NCBI GenBank assembly: GCA_023333565.1
Contig: JAJKFH010000115.1
Location: forward strand, 1,798,001-1,862,000
Length of the DNA stretch: 64,000 bases
From: Puffinus mauretanicus
Lineage: Eukaryota; Chordata; Aves; Procellariiformes; Procellariidae
Reading direction: 5' to 3'
Shown: piece by piece, positions 1-13,320 of the stretch
Layout of the letters: every line of letters starts with the position of its first letter
Numbering within the stretch: position 1 is the first letter of the stretch
Program-made: the position numbers and the translations under genes
Notes under the pieces: generated by a model
Databases searched by the model: none
What the model was told of the DNA's origin: nothing
The model's input: the letters and a program-made list of their open reading frames with translations, nothing else

Positions 1-75
1 TAGAGTAAAGATATATACAAGCAAAATCCAGTCAGATTGTGATCCTGGGTACAGTAGACAGGTAGTGGGGAGAAT

Positions 76-101
76 AAAAGAAAGAAAGAAAGAAAAAAAA
101 A
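76..101. repeat. short (AAAG)n microsatellite with A-run
   Basis: Three to four AAAG units run directly into nine A residues. It is a simple repeat with no coding meaning. Confidence 0.8.
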
Positions 102-749
102 TATCATTAACAATTGCATTCTTCTCACTGAGCTGCAATACATAATAATCTTTGCCTATTTTCTACACTGCAGAAATGATAAGTCCAATATCCCTCCCTT
201 TATGAATATATTTGTGTGAATAATTAATGTGTAACTAATTTATCTACTTCAGAATGTTCTACAAAATAAAATTCTATGAAAATAATACCAATTTAGTCAA
301 TAGAAATGTATTTGTTGTACTTTTCTGCATGAAAAAAGTTAGCTAACTGGAATCTTCCTGCATATCCCAGCTCCGCTACGACCACTTATCTGTGTTTAGA
401 GTTTGATTGCAAGAAAAAGATGTAAAGCTATTGTGGTCCACTTAGAAGGAGCTCCACTTGCTTAAGAGGGAGTAAACAGACAGTGGCAAATAATATCCTC
501 CTAATGTGCTACTGCTGAGACACTGCAACACTAAGATATGCTGCTGAAGATGTTAGAAAGAAAGACAAGAAAAAAAGCAGAAATGTAACCCATACATGCC
601 CTTTCTGAGAATAACTCTAGGGAAGAAACTACCTTCTGCACACCAGGCGTGAACTATAAGCATCAGCCCAAGGCAGTTGCAGGTCCGTAATATCCCCACT
701 AACTGGCATGCAGGAATGAACTCCCTGGCCTTCACAGCACCTGCTGAAG

Positions 750-1020
750 GTGGCTCTATGCACGGCGCGTAGTGCAAGGTTGCACACGGGGCCTCAGTTA
801 CGGCTGGCTCCCTCTCCAGAGCATGCAAGACTCAGTACCTACGCGTGCCAGTTGGACTCGCATGCCATGGTGCAGGCTGGGCTGCCTGCCTGCATGCAGA
901 GTGGGAGCAGTCCAGCAGCGAGCTGCAAGGCAGTCGAGCAGAAAAATGGCAGAAAGGAGGCAGAGCAGGCTGTGCTTATGCTCTGGGGACTGCTTTTCAG
1001 AACCGTGTACACGTAGCCCT
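750..1020. other. CpG-rich patch of unknown function
   Basis: By eye about a dozen CpG dinucleotides fall within roughly 260 bases, while the surrounding kilobases have very few. The patch is also richer in G and C, and for that reason several frames on both strands stay open for 84-98 codons. None of those frames resembles a known protein. The patch could be an unrecognised exon, a small CpG island or an old GC-rich repeat; I cannot decide between these. Confidence 0.3.
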
Positions 1021-4000
1021 GATAGACCTTCCCTTATGTATGCAATCACCATGTCACAACGCTAATATCTTTCTTTTCCTTTCTCTCTCCCTGTCCACAA
1101 GCCTTGACCCTCTTCCTTCTTTTCTCTATCTCCCTACTTGATTTTGTTCTGAAATCATCCTCCTCTTTCAGAAGTTTCCCTTTCTTGATACGTAAATACA
1201 ATAAAAGTGTGCACAAGTAAAGCAGCAAAACAGCTAAGGAAGCAAACACTATTGTCATTATTTCATGTTTCCAATTAATTCAAATGGCAAATTTATTGGA
1301 AATCAATACAGTGTATTGGAAATAAATCATTCAAGCAACATGGCAAGCTAGGGAAAATAGCCCTCTTGGTAATTGAAAAGCTAACTGAGCAGGATGTACT
1401 GTAATTGATCACATAGGTAGCTTAAAGAACAGATTTATTCTATTCTGCTCTCTATAGGCTATTTTTTTCTGGGGGCCACAGAAAGAATTTGAAATGTATT
1501 GCAATGTATATTTACAATTTTCATTAACAAGATATTGTAAAAAAGAAGGTTCAATTGTCAAAGATTATGCACAGAGTTTATTTCCATTCTCCTTCTTCAG
1601 TCTCTTTTTCTTTATGCAATAGTTCACGTGCAATGCACGTAACTTCTTTATTACTATGGCTAGTCTGATCTACCCTCATATAGGCTGTCAAAATTTGCTT
1701 AGGTTTACTTAGCAAATATGAATAAATATAAAACTGCCAAATTAAAATTGCTGCAGTATACTCTGCCAGCCATGGGCATGAAGATCTCTGCTTTCTGTAA
1801 CCTTTTCTATTCATTCTGGGCAGATTTCCAGTTTTCTCTGTAGTAATGTTTCAGTGGATTGCAGCCTTGTTCCTCCTTCCTACCAGCCTTCTCCTACAAT
1901 CCCTTCTTGCTTTGAAACATCATCCATGGGTTACCCTTCGTGCCAGATAGGAGGATTAGCATTTCTTTAATCCTATTAACTTTAATATCAATAGGTTATT
2001 TTCACAGAGGCATCTTTTGCTAAATCCTTTCCTGTGCAGTATTTAAAGTTATTCCTTGGCTGTTTGCTTACTGTGTTGCGTGGTGGGTGGGCGCTCTCCT
2101 CAGAGATAGGAGAAGACTGATCAGGTACACTTTCAGCCTGACTTGGAACAGTCATAGGAACCAAAATCTCTGACCTTCCGGAAAGTTACTGTCTGCATCC
2201 AACTGCAGAAGCCAGTCTCTTTTAAAGAAACTGTCCAGCTCTTAAATACTCCAAATCAAATAGAGGTGCATCGGCAGAACAGAGACCAACCTCTGCTCCG
2301 CTCAGCTAATAGTCTGCAATTCAGGCAGGAGGAGTGGAAAGGTAAAAGAGGAGTGTGGAGAGTTTGTGTCCTCTCAGGCAGAGGAGAAAACTTCACTGAT
2401 TCTGTTATATCCTGGGTGACTGTTTTAATCAGCTCATGGAAAGATTCTTCCTCTTCCTGAAATTTTGCAATATTGAAACAACATTGGCCTTTATTACAAG
2501 TGGCCAACTTTCCTGTTTGAACATTAAAAAAAAGTTTTTTGCCTAAAATAACTCATGGTTTTTTCAAATGTCATTAAAATAAAAGAATATATTTTGACTT
2601 GATTTAAATTGATTTTATTAATATAATGGTTACTGAATAAATCTATTCACCAGTCCTTCCTGCAATATTTCTTATACCCATATAGCAAATACCCACAGTA
2701 CCCAAACAGCTTATAGTATGTATAGACAAGCACAACCTTTTCATGAGTAGCTTCAGTACGTACCTATGAACTCATTGCAGATCTGTGTAGGACTTACACC
2801 TGGAGCAGATGGGGACCATTACTTTTATCAATAATTCTTTTGATTTCATTCCAGATGTAATGCAGCTATTTTCTTTCTCAAACCTGAAAACAACCTGCAG
2901 CCATTATATCTTTTTCTTTGGCATCCAGTCTAATCTGACTAATGACTGAGATATTCAGACCAGAAACTTTTGCTTGGCTTGTATTTCATCTAACATATCC
3001 AATATCCTGGAGTTTTGCTTGTTCCTTGAGACCATTTTATCAGTCAGTAAACACATTGATTGTAAAACAAGCAAGATATCAGCCAATATGAACTTTTTTG
3101 CATTTCTCTATCAGTACAGCCAGCACAATTGTAAGTCCATTTGTTTTCCCACACTCCCACTGATATGTGACAAGATATGATGATAGGATGCATTCTAAAA
3201 TTGGAATTTTAATTCAGAAATAAGATGCTCCACTCCTAACTCTAATTTAGCACACTAAAAGATTCTATGATAGCTGGCAATCTGTTATAAGTGTGAGGCA
3301 GAGTGTGAGAAAAAAATACAGAGAGAAAAGAAAAAAAAAAGCCCCTCTTTCACCCACAAATATATGAGATTATATGAGATGAGGGAAGAGTTTTCCATCG
3401 ATGGGAAAATGAAGTACTATCAGTTTCTACAGTTTAAAAAAATGTAGGAGGAATATGAAACATCAAATTGTGAAAAGACTCTTTCAGCAGATTTGGGGTC
3501 AGGAATTGTATTCAATTTTGTGTGTCCCATTTGTTTCTTAGTTTTCTATTCTCTTCTCTTTCTGGCTCAGATCTCCTCTTTTTGTGGCTCAGGACATTAA
3601 TCATTATAGTTCTAAACCAAAGATTTTAGCTAGATCTGCACAAAACTTTTGTAATGAAACTGAAGAAACTCAGACTAACCTGTTTTGGGGTTTTACTCCT
3701 GCAAGCAGGAAAGAGAAATTCAAAACTAAGAGAAAAAAACTGGCAAAAGAAAAGTGAGCTATATGCTTCATTTCTGAGTTTAATAAAAAATTTCCAAGGG
3801 TTCAGATACGTGGTTATTTATCAAATAGCTAAAATTATTTCTAATGCTACTTTTTCATACTGTTTGTTACCACTTTCTCTTTGAAATTACTGCCCTTACG
3901 GCAACAGAGAGCAAAGCCTGGAGCGCAGGAGCATGTCCTTTCCCGGTCAGTGTACAGCCAGCCAATTTGATCTGTAGCCACCAATAAATTGCCATATGAA

Positions 4001-7000
4001 TCAGCTGAAATGGAGTTGTCTTAACCTCCAGTTGTGGGGTCATAACCTCCCATTCTTAGGCAATGTCTTTTTAACCTCTCCAGAAAAAGACATTTGCTCA
4101 TCTCCTCATTCACACCAATTTCATAACAGCTAATGTGGAAAGGCATGATCCTGTGCTAGGCCTGCTGACACGTGCAGATATTGCATTGAGCCATCATGCT
4201 GCAAGAAGCCAAATTTCAGAAAAGAAAACCCTGAACAGTCATAAAATGAGGACAACTCTGTTGGAAACTGTGACCAAATGAAAACTGACAGGTTTTGGCA
4301 GAGTTCTGGCTTTCTGCAGCTGGTCACATTGTTCCGAGTCAGAACCATGTTCTTGGAAATTATCTGACATTACAATTACAATGAAGTTTTTATGGCCAAC
4401 ATTGTAAAACATAATTGGAGTGTAAGCTTCATCACTCCACATTTGTATTGTAGCGGAACATGGTGAAAGCAAAAGTTCATTCTGATTCAGATTATACTGA
4501 TAATCTTTTAGATAGACTAGTTCACGTGGCATATAAACTCACAGGTAAGAGAACAACATTTTTTTAAGTTTACATTTCCTCTTATAGTACAAATAACATT
4601 GGTAGTAAGTGATTAGTGAGTTTCCGAAAAAAAAAAACCCCTAAGAAATCCAAATAAAATAAAGCTTTTGTGCTGCCAGGTATGGGAAAACGGCTGATGG
4701 GCTCAGCTGTTCTCTGTGGTGGGACCGTTGTGGAGTCGGGTGGCTGCCCTGGTCTCGCTTGTCACAGAGGCCAGCCCTGCAGGCACCCCCCTTCCACCCC
4801 CCCACTGCCAACACCTGAACACCTACGCCCAAGACAAGTCAATAGAGACAAACAGATAGGTTTTAAGGTGAAGTTCATTTAACAAGTTCATTAACAATTC
4901 TGTGTTTGGGTGAGATGAACTGCACTGATGAGGAACATATTTCTTTTCTGTGCCTTTACAGAGAGACTAGGCAGTTTGATCGAATGTAGATTTTCATGTA
5001 GTGGTTGTCTGAAACTAGGTGAGGAGAATGCCATCGAATAAGATAAAAATAAATTAAACATCTCCATACAAACATTCTAGAAGATGAAAATCAATCAAAA
5101 TCACATCTCTGGGAGCTGGTGATAATGCTTGTAAACATTATTTGGAAAAGAAAATCAAAATAATTGATACTGACAGTTGACTTATGTTCCAAGAAAAAGA
5201 CTAAATTGGCTTAATTTTGATTTATTTTTTGTGGTAGTATATTGCATTCAGATGCTAATTTTGTATGTTAAAGGCTATGGTGCATAATTTTAATATTTTA
5301 TTTCTTGTAATATTCTGACAAAAAAAAAGAGACTGTGTTATTAAGACATAAAATTTGATTGTTTCAGATAACTTATTGGTGAAAATTCCCACTTCAAGGG
5401 AAATCTCAAAAAAATGGTATAGGCTGCTCCCCAGGCACCCCCTAGTATGCACTAACCCACATACCCAGCTGGCTTAACTCAAGGTACAAAGTATAACATA
5501 TGAAAAGAAGAAGTCTGAAGCAACAACAACAAAAAAAGTGTTTGACAGATCTGAAAACTCATTTACTGTTGTTCCCAAGCATACTTAGGCACATGCTCTA
5601 TTTATTAATCTGTAGACATGAGAACATATATGACTGTATATAAAAATTTATTTAATCATACTTAAAAAGAATATTTTATCACACTTGCATAATCTATGAG
5701 TTGCTGTTTTTCAAAGAATATTTAAAATGTTGTTGCATACAGATTGCCTCTACTATATAATTTCACATTCCTCTCTTTATATTACTATTTATTAACGTCT
5801 GTTAATAGAACCAGCATTCCTACCTGGAATAGTTTGACTGAGGTCTCAGCTGATGTCAGCCAAATTGAGCTACACAGTGGACAAATCTTAAATAAATAAA
5901 TACCTTGCTGTGTTAAAAAATAATGAATTTTAATGATTGTTCTAATAAAACTATGTACAGCAAATTGACTTAATTTATCTGAAATCTAAACCAATTACAA
6001 AGTTTGAGGGAACTAATATGCCTAAGGAAAAAAAGCAAAAGAAACAACAGTGGGGTCTAATCCATTTGAACAATCTATCCTCAGAAATACTTTAAGATAT
6101 ATCTTTGTATAATTCCGGTGTTTAAAAGCTCCCTTGTTGACATTCTGACATTAGCACTCTGTAACAAGTATCCTGGAAATAGGATAATATTCCTCAGCAG
6201 TCATATATGCACTTTCTTTCTCAGACATACCAGCCTTTGTACACTTTCCAGGCTGATCTAGCATTAAGTAAATTTGATGTCAGCTATGTCTAAATGCTCT
6301 GCTTTAACTGCAAGTGACATTGTTGTTTATGCCTAAAGGTTAAGGGGGGGAAAGAAAAAAAAAAAAGAAAGCTCAATGCAAGATTTGACAAAGCAGCAGA
6401 AATGTTAGTATTCTCCTTTGTAAATTATTTCACATCTCATCCTGTTCCAACAACATTGATTTGAAGTACTGTCAAAGCATGGATGTGACAGTTGTCCTAT
6501 AAGACTGGGACAAAAGTCCTAAGACAAAAGACAACACTAAGAGCTTTAGTGTTTATGTGGGCATCACTGAGCTTTAGTGGAAGTCAGTATGGCACGATTA
6601 GCCTCCCTTCCATATGATATTTCTTGGAACAAGAAAAGGTAGAGACTGGAGGGTCACCAAAGCTTCTAGCTTTAATTAAACAAAACTCTTCATTTTAATG
6701 GGTGTGCTCAAGAATGAATTATATTTCTTCTTTTTCTGTTTCTCTCTCTTTTCTTTTAATAACCAAAGATTTAGCATTTTGCAAAGCATGTCTGATATCT
6801 AGATGTGTAAAAGATTAAAATATGGGTCCTCACCTTCAACTTATCTCCTTTTTATGATTTGGGCTTATTTCATTCTCTGTTCAACTTCAGATACCAAAGA
6901 TTTTCCTTAAGCAGAAGAAGGGCTTATAAATTGCAGTCTGGTGTTCCAACTACAATGTAGGTCTGTCGCCTTAGAGGATGCTTACATAAAAGTACATGTT

Positions 7001-9240
7001 TGCTGTCACCTTAACTCTGTCCAGCCTGTCCCTACTGTTAAAACCCTTTTCTTATATGTCTGCACTGCTGATGCATTTATTGTTTTCCATGTGCATAGCT
7101 CTGCAGAGCAGATACTGTTTTCATTTTGTCTTCTTCAGTGTTACAGCACTTTTTATCCTTTTAAAAATAATGTCATTAAGGATTAATTCTATGTCATTGA
7201 AAACCAAGCAACCTGATGAAATAATTGTGAAGAAACTCTTCAGTCCAAAATTATTAATTATAGACTATGCAGATGGCAGCCTGTTTATGTGGTTAAAACC
7301 AGGAACTAATACTCGCTGTTACTGTTTTCTAATGTAAAAACAGATGCTATTCACACTCATACAAATGTGAAATGCTTGGCAAAACCAAATTATTTCATTA
7401 ATAGTGCTAATAACAGTGAATTTTCATTGTTAATTATTTGTTATATACACAAATGTACCTTTCCTTTTTACATTCATAGCCTGTCAATTTTCAACAAAAT
7501 CTTCTTTTTATAAATCGCTTATTTCATCCTCTCACTTCTGTAAATATTCTTTTTTTATAACTGAACATATTTTGTATGGTTAATCAGAATACATATTGAT
7601 AGGAGGGGAAAAAATCTTGTTCATTTATATTACAAACACGTATCTGTGGTGTGTATGGTTTTGCACTATCTGCATGAAAGTGCCTGACCTGACATCAACA
7701 CTTTATGCACATCTGTTCCCTCAACATACCTAATCTCTGGCTCAGCTTGATGCAATTACTCTTAGTTACAGGTACCATGCAAAAGAATCACTTCTTGCAG
7801 TCAGTAAACAGCTATTAGGTAAACTAAATGTTCTCTCTATTTTTGTATTTGAGACACAACTAATTACAGTATTTCATTACTTGTAACAGGTTAACTTATT
7901 TTATTTGGTTAAATCTTCATGGTAATGAATTTGCTTGTGAACAGATTGTAAATAATCATGACAACCATTACAGAAACACCTTCATTTTAATATTTGACAT
8001 GAATAGGATACTTAAACTGTTCCTGCTGCAGGTAAGTGATGCTTTATACACACACACATACACGTCAACCACTCTGTTGTTTGCTTGCTGATGCACGAGG
8101 ATAACTGCTTGCGTGCATTTTCCTGTGTGATAGTTTGTTTAGGATTCTTCTCTCTGGGCCCTCTCATTAAGTCTTTTCTTAAGGAAAATTTCCTCCTCAT
8201 GTGTGGCTCTGGAGTGCTAGGAAGATCTCAGTATAAAAACTCCTATGCTTTTTGGTCAGATGAAGCATGTTGCAGTTGACTTCAGTTTAGTAGAACTTCT
8301 GTCTAACTTCAGGCATGTAAGTAGCTTCTTAGGGACCTGCAGCATACAGAATACCCCTTTTCACCCTTTATTAACAGCATAGCTAAGAGCATGGTGAATC
8401 AATCCAAGTCGGTTATATCATATCAGAGACATAAAGAAGATTAAGCTTTTTTCCCCAGATGACTCCATGTGCAGATTGTTAGAGTTCTTAAAAAAAAGTT
8501 TTAAAAAAAAAGAAATTCAAAGGTATGTGAAGTTAAGGATCTCATTTTTCGAGGTGCTGAAAGAGCACACAGGACCAGATATGGAACTTGAGAGGGAAAA
8601 AGCTTGCGATGAAATAAAGAGCAAGAGAAAGGACATTTGGGAATGAGAGAAGAAATAAGAGACGGAACAAAAAACACACCTTCATGAACTTGGTCCTTGG
8701 GCAGTAGTTGCAGTCAGAAAATATCTAAGAAAAAATGTGAGAGATATAGAGAGACACTAACTCAATTTAATAAGAGTCACGAAAATGTTATTTTCCTGAT
8801 TACTGCAGTGTGTCATGTTATCACAATTTTAATAACATGCAAATATGTCAGGATGAGAAGATGACCTACGAAAAAGTAGTGAAAGAGTTTGAGAAAAGCT
8901 GTAATCTCATGAAGAGTGGAACTTCTAGAAGTTTTAGATGGGACTGCAAAAATAGATTCCTTTAACCTTTTTATGTCACTGACTTGGAATTCAGAAGTCA
9001 GAAATATAACATCAGAGATCAGATGGTGATCCAAGAATCCATGGTGACAGAGGAGACTGATGAAACACGGGGGCTTAAACTTAGAACTATCAGGATGTGT
9101 CAAGTTATAAAAAATTACTCAGGACAGGAAGCTGGAAAGGCAAATCAGAGGTAGTTATAGGTAAGCTGCTGATCAGCAGGAGAAAAAACTGGCGAACAGT
9201 AAATACTTAGAGGCAACTTCAGGAAAAACTGCAAGAGGAT

Positions 9241-9724
9241 GAAGAGAAGAGAAGAGAAGAGAAGAGAAGAAAAAGAAAAGAGAAAAGAAAAGAAAAGAGA
9301 AAAGAAAAGAAAAGAAAAGAAAAGAAAAGAAAAGAAAAGAAAAGAAAAGAAAAGAAAAGAAAAGAAAAGAAAAGAAAAGAAAAGGAAAGGAAAGGAAAGG
9401 AAAGGAAAGGAAAGGAAAGGAAAGGAAAGGAAAGGAAAGGAAAGGAAAGGAAAGGAAAGGAAAAGAAAAGAAAAGAAAAGAAAAGAAAAGAAAAGAAAAG
9501 AAAAGAAAAGAAAAGAAAAGAAAAGAAAAGAAAAGAAAAGAAAAGAAAAGAAAAAGAAAAGAAAAGAAAAGAAAAGAAAAGAAAAGAAAAGAAAAGAAAA
9601 GAAAAGAAAAGAAAAGAAAAGAAAAGAAAAGAAAAGAAAAGATAGGGAAGGGAAGGGAAGGGAAGGGAAGGGAAGGGAAGGGAAGGGAAGGGAAGGGAAG
9701 GGAAGGGAAGGGAAGGGAAGGGAA
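9241..9724. repeat. Purine-only pentanucleotide satellite array
   Basis: The plus strand is made only of A and G from 9241 to 9642 (402 nt), then one T at 9643, then purines again to 9724. Blocks in order: GAAGA-type units (about 9241-9269), mixed AAAAG/AGA (to about 9300), AAAAG (to about 9383), AAAGG (about 9384-9460), AAAAG again (about 9461-9640, with one phase slip near 9551), and GGGAA (9644-9724). Because the unit is 5 nt and lacks stops, both strands give false long frames (190 aa Lys/Glu/Arg-rich on plus, 201 aa Phe/Ser/Leu-rich on minus). These are not genes. Mirror symmetry and strand asymmetry make it a candidate triplex (H-DNA) former and a likely length-variable locus. Confidence 0.97.
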
Positions 9725-9860
9725 CTGTGGCAACTTACACAGACCCAGGCAAAGCCCAGAGCCTGGAAACATCAACATTCACAAGACATAAAAACATTTT
9801 ACAATGAATGAGCTGCAATCAAGAAAAGTACAAGCAAAACAGTGGAGCTGCACATATAGC

Positions 9861-9901
9861 AAGAGTGAAGTTTTACATAGCAATAGTGAAGTTTTACATA
9901 G
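9861..9901. repeat. 21-bp tandem duplication
   Basis: Two copies of a 20-base segment (9861-9880 and 9882-9901, core AGTGAAGTTTTACATAG) differ at one position and lie one base apart. This is a simple local duplication. Confidence 0.85.
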
Positions 9902-10516
9902 GTACAATGTCTGAAAACCTGAAAATAGGGAATAGACACTTTCATGAGTCATTAGTGAAGGTCTAATGAATTATAAACTGAACTCTTGTGCTTAGCCATC
10001 ACTGTACATGAAAATGTTGCAAAAGAGAAAGAATCCATAAAACTAAGAGGAAGCTATCAATGGGAGAACAAACATTTGCTTAGGAATATTAACTTGCTTA
10101 AATTGATAAATAAGATTAGTTAGGTTTATTTAGGTTTATTATGGTTGTCAAAAAAATAAAAATCCAAACCTGCATTTAAAATATGCTAGGACTTATCTTT
10201 AAGTGTTGCTATAAAAAAAGAAATGCACATGTCACTGGTTTCTAATTAAAAAATAAAAATGCAAAATGTGTGGAACCTCAAGAAATTTCATAGACAGGGA
10301 AATACCCCATGACGGTTCACCAGAATGTTTTGAGCCATCATTTTAAACAAATATTTTTAAATATAAATATATTCACGTTTAATGATCAAGGTCATATTGC
10401 CCCAAATGCATCAAAAATAAGACAGGTATTCTTATATTTAAAATTATATACATATATTAAGAATTTACAAAGTAAGGTCTAACAGTAAATCATTATTCTT
10501 CTAAAGTGGGCTTTCT

Positions 10517-10598
10517 AATTTCCTTGTTTGTAAAAGCCTACTGTGTGACTAAGATATGCAAAACATAAATTACACCACAAATTACAAACAAGGAAATT
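10517..10598. repeat. Perfect 17-bp inverted repeat, 48-nt loop
   Basis: The 17 bases AATTTCCTTGTTTGTAA at 10517-10533 recur as their exact reverse complement at 10582-10598, with 48 bases between. The match stops at both edges. A transcript of either strand could fold into a 17-bp stem. Each arm carries a TGTTTGT/ACAAACA core like forkhead-factor sites. No flanking duplication marks it as a transposon. Confidence 0.8.
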
Positions 10599-13320
10599 TC
10601 TTCATGCATACCTCATGAATTTAAAAGAATAATGTGAGTTATTAGTGCCAACTATTATTTCATAAGCTTGAAATAGCTTTTTGAAGGCTTTTTAAGGATG
10701 TAAAGAGTTAAGAGAAGTCAAGGGTTAATCTGAGATTCAAGACAGTATAGAAAGAACAAAATGGACGGAAAAAAGACAGGCTAGCTCTATGCAGCAATAA
10801 TGGTCTAACAGTGCCAGCCAATGTGTAACAAGATGCATTAACCACGTGTGACTAGACAGGAGGACCAAATATCTTTGAAAATGTTCACTTTCACATTTTA
10901 TATTGAAGAAATGCTGAAGTTCTGCAATGTTTCAGTCAGGTTTGGAGCACTGCCACCATCAAAGGCCACAAATTAAAACTATTTCACAGCAAGGAATCAT
11001 CCACTTCTGAAGTTCATAGCTCTGCTGGATATCCAATCCAATCCTATCTCTGACACGCAGACAATTTTTTTCCTTTCTGTAGTTTTTATTTGTTCATCTC
11101 TTTGCAAGATCATAGTTTCAAGGCTTCACTATTACTGAAATTTCTGGAGAATGTGAATAAACCTTGTGTGAATTTAAGTTTCCTTGCTCTGCTATATAAA
11201 TTTTAGTGGTCATGAAAATGTGACAAATAAGAGTAGCTAAGCCCAAGTATTATATGATTGTCCTTTACAATTCTACCAAAATACTTCAGTGCTGGCCAAT
11301 AACACCCTTTTCTCTAGTGTATTAATGAATGTAGCACTCCCTGTGGAGCTACTCATATAGTACATTGTTTTTTTGTAAGAACAAAAGGAAGCTACTTGGA
11401 GACCTTTAATCTTATTTCATGAGAGAACTAACTACGTATTGAGTCCTGATGATCTTCGGAAGAGAAAGCTAATGTATTGAGCCAATACAGCATTCCAATA
11501 CGCAGAGTACCAGTTTATGATAATTACTTTTGCATCTGCATTTAGAGTACCACATGTAATTACTGAAGTGTATACTTTTCTCTCAGCAATGGCATGCAAT
11601 TTCCATTAGTGGTCTTGGCAGTCACGCACATGCATTACAAGACCTCTAAGTAATCTGTAGCCCCTTGTAATTAAATGCAAAAAGAATTACAGCCAGTAGA
11701 ACATAGTGAATAATTCACAACCAATGACTTGCCTGATGGATTTAACCTATTTTTATATACCAAAACACAACCAGGTATTCTATCTTTTCTTATGTATTAA
11801 GTTACTCATTTATTACTTCATTCATCTGCAGTCCTTCTGCAACTTTTTGCAAAATATTTCCAAATTGCTACTGGAACAATACTCATTGTTTACATAATTC
11901 CTCACTAAAATTTTACATTAGGGATTTGAAAAAAGGTGATGAAACTTTGAAAGTTGAGACTTTTCTCTATACAAAGCCACCTGTTTGAAAAACTCTTTCT
12001 GCAATTAAAGCTGAAACCACTTCATTCAAAATCTCCTTATCTTGAAATAGTTTTCACTAGAATTACTTGAAAAGCATGACTTCCATCCAGCAGGAAAGTC
12101 TCACGGTTTGAAATTCAAATGGTATACAAGTGGAAGGATCCTCCTAGGTCTTTGAATCACTTCTCTTGTACTGAGGGTTACCATATTATCTCTTTAATAA
12201 CTTACCTAGTACCTTAAACACCAGCTACATTACTTTCCTCACTACAATTTCCTCACAAATATTTTTCCACAGGCTCAATATGCAAACACGTTTGGTCTTC
12301 TGTCAGTTCAGTAGCTCTTCTTTTTCTTTAATGATCGTATACCTGAGACATTTGGAGAAAGCGGTCATTTTTCTTTCAGAATTTATTTTGTTAAGTTTAA
12401 ATAAAGAAAAAAACCAACCCTTCTCATTTCATCTGGAAGAGTAATCTTTTGTCTAATTGGCTATTTCCTTGTGTGTACAATATCTCTTTTCTGCATTTCT
12501 TTTACTCTGCATTCATTTTTTTTTCTCAAATATGAGTGACTAGAATTTTACATAGTGTGATAAACGATGTTTTATGTGTGTCCAAACAGAAACAAACTGT
12601 CAACTGTAAAACACTGTGGAAGAAAATATTTCATAAAATTAATTTTGGAGTAGTTACAACAGTACATCATAATAACTCCTCTACAGAAACACACCATGAT
12701 ACTGAATTCTATGAAGAAATTTCATCAGCAGAAAAGAACAGGGAATGGGAAGAACCTGAATTACACAACTCCAGTGAAATGCTGTAACTGCATAGGAAAT
12801 CTCAGAGGCCAAAAAATTCTTGGTCCTTCAGTAGACTACAAAGCATTTTACAGAGTAGAACAATGTAATTACCCCCATTTAAACCAGGTGTGATGAAGTG
12901 AAACGCCTTCACAGAAGTAAAAGAAGGGCCAGGAATACATATTTTTAAGTCCAGCGTTGTGTTTTATGCGCAATACATTTCATCTGGATTTTCTAATGAG
13001 AAAACTTCAATCAATGGTTTTCAAAGAAAATTTCAATTTTTAAGTCTGCCTTTCTAGCATGACATTACCACTAATAAATACATTTTGAAGTGTATTAAAT
13101 CTAGATTACATACATTTAGAATTCTCTAATACTCTTGTGTCATGAAATTATTAAAATAATTTCTGCAAATCAATCAAAAAACCCTCTTTTTGTTAGAGGA
13201 TGTTGTGATATTACTATCCATATTTATTAAGATCAATAATAACTAATCTTAACAGTCTCGCATTTGCAAGAAGTGAGAAATGGATACTATGACCAGAACT
13301 AGAGGGGCCCTGCCTCCGGC

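Larger units (their letters stand above)
1..9240. other. AT-rich DNA without a recognised gene
   Basis: I see no recognisable exon, transposon or RNA gene here apart from the patches listed separately. Open frames are short, start at arbitrary ATGs and match no family I know. Several short A or T homopolymers and a small CA run near 8048-8064 are present. The stretch could be intron or intergenic DNA; the sequence does not tell which. Confidence 0.6.
9725..13239. other. AT-rich DNA without a recognised gene
   Basis: Between the purine array and the ERVL remnant I see only AT-rich sequence, a small tandem duplication at 9861-9901 and an inverted repeat at 10517-10598. Short open frames (for example 12536-12787) have no recognisable domain. 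Confidence 0.6.

Noticed and set aside
6996..7337. 113-codon plus-strand frame
   Set aside because: No known domain, poor start context and composition like the flanks; treated as chance.
9173..9811. Two long frames (190 aa plus, 201 aa minus) over the purine array
   Set aside because: They exist only because a 5-nt repeat without stop codons reads open on both strands; the composition is pure repeat.
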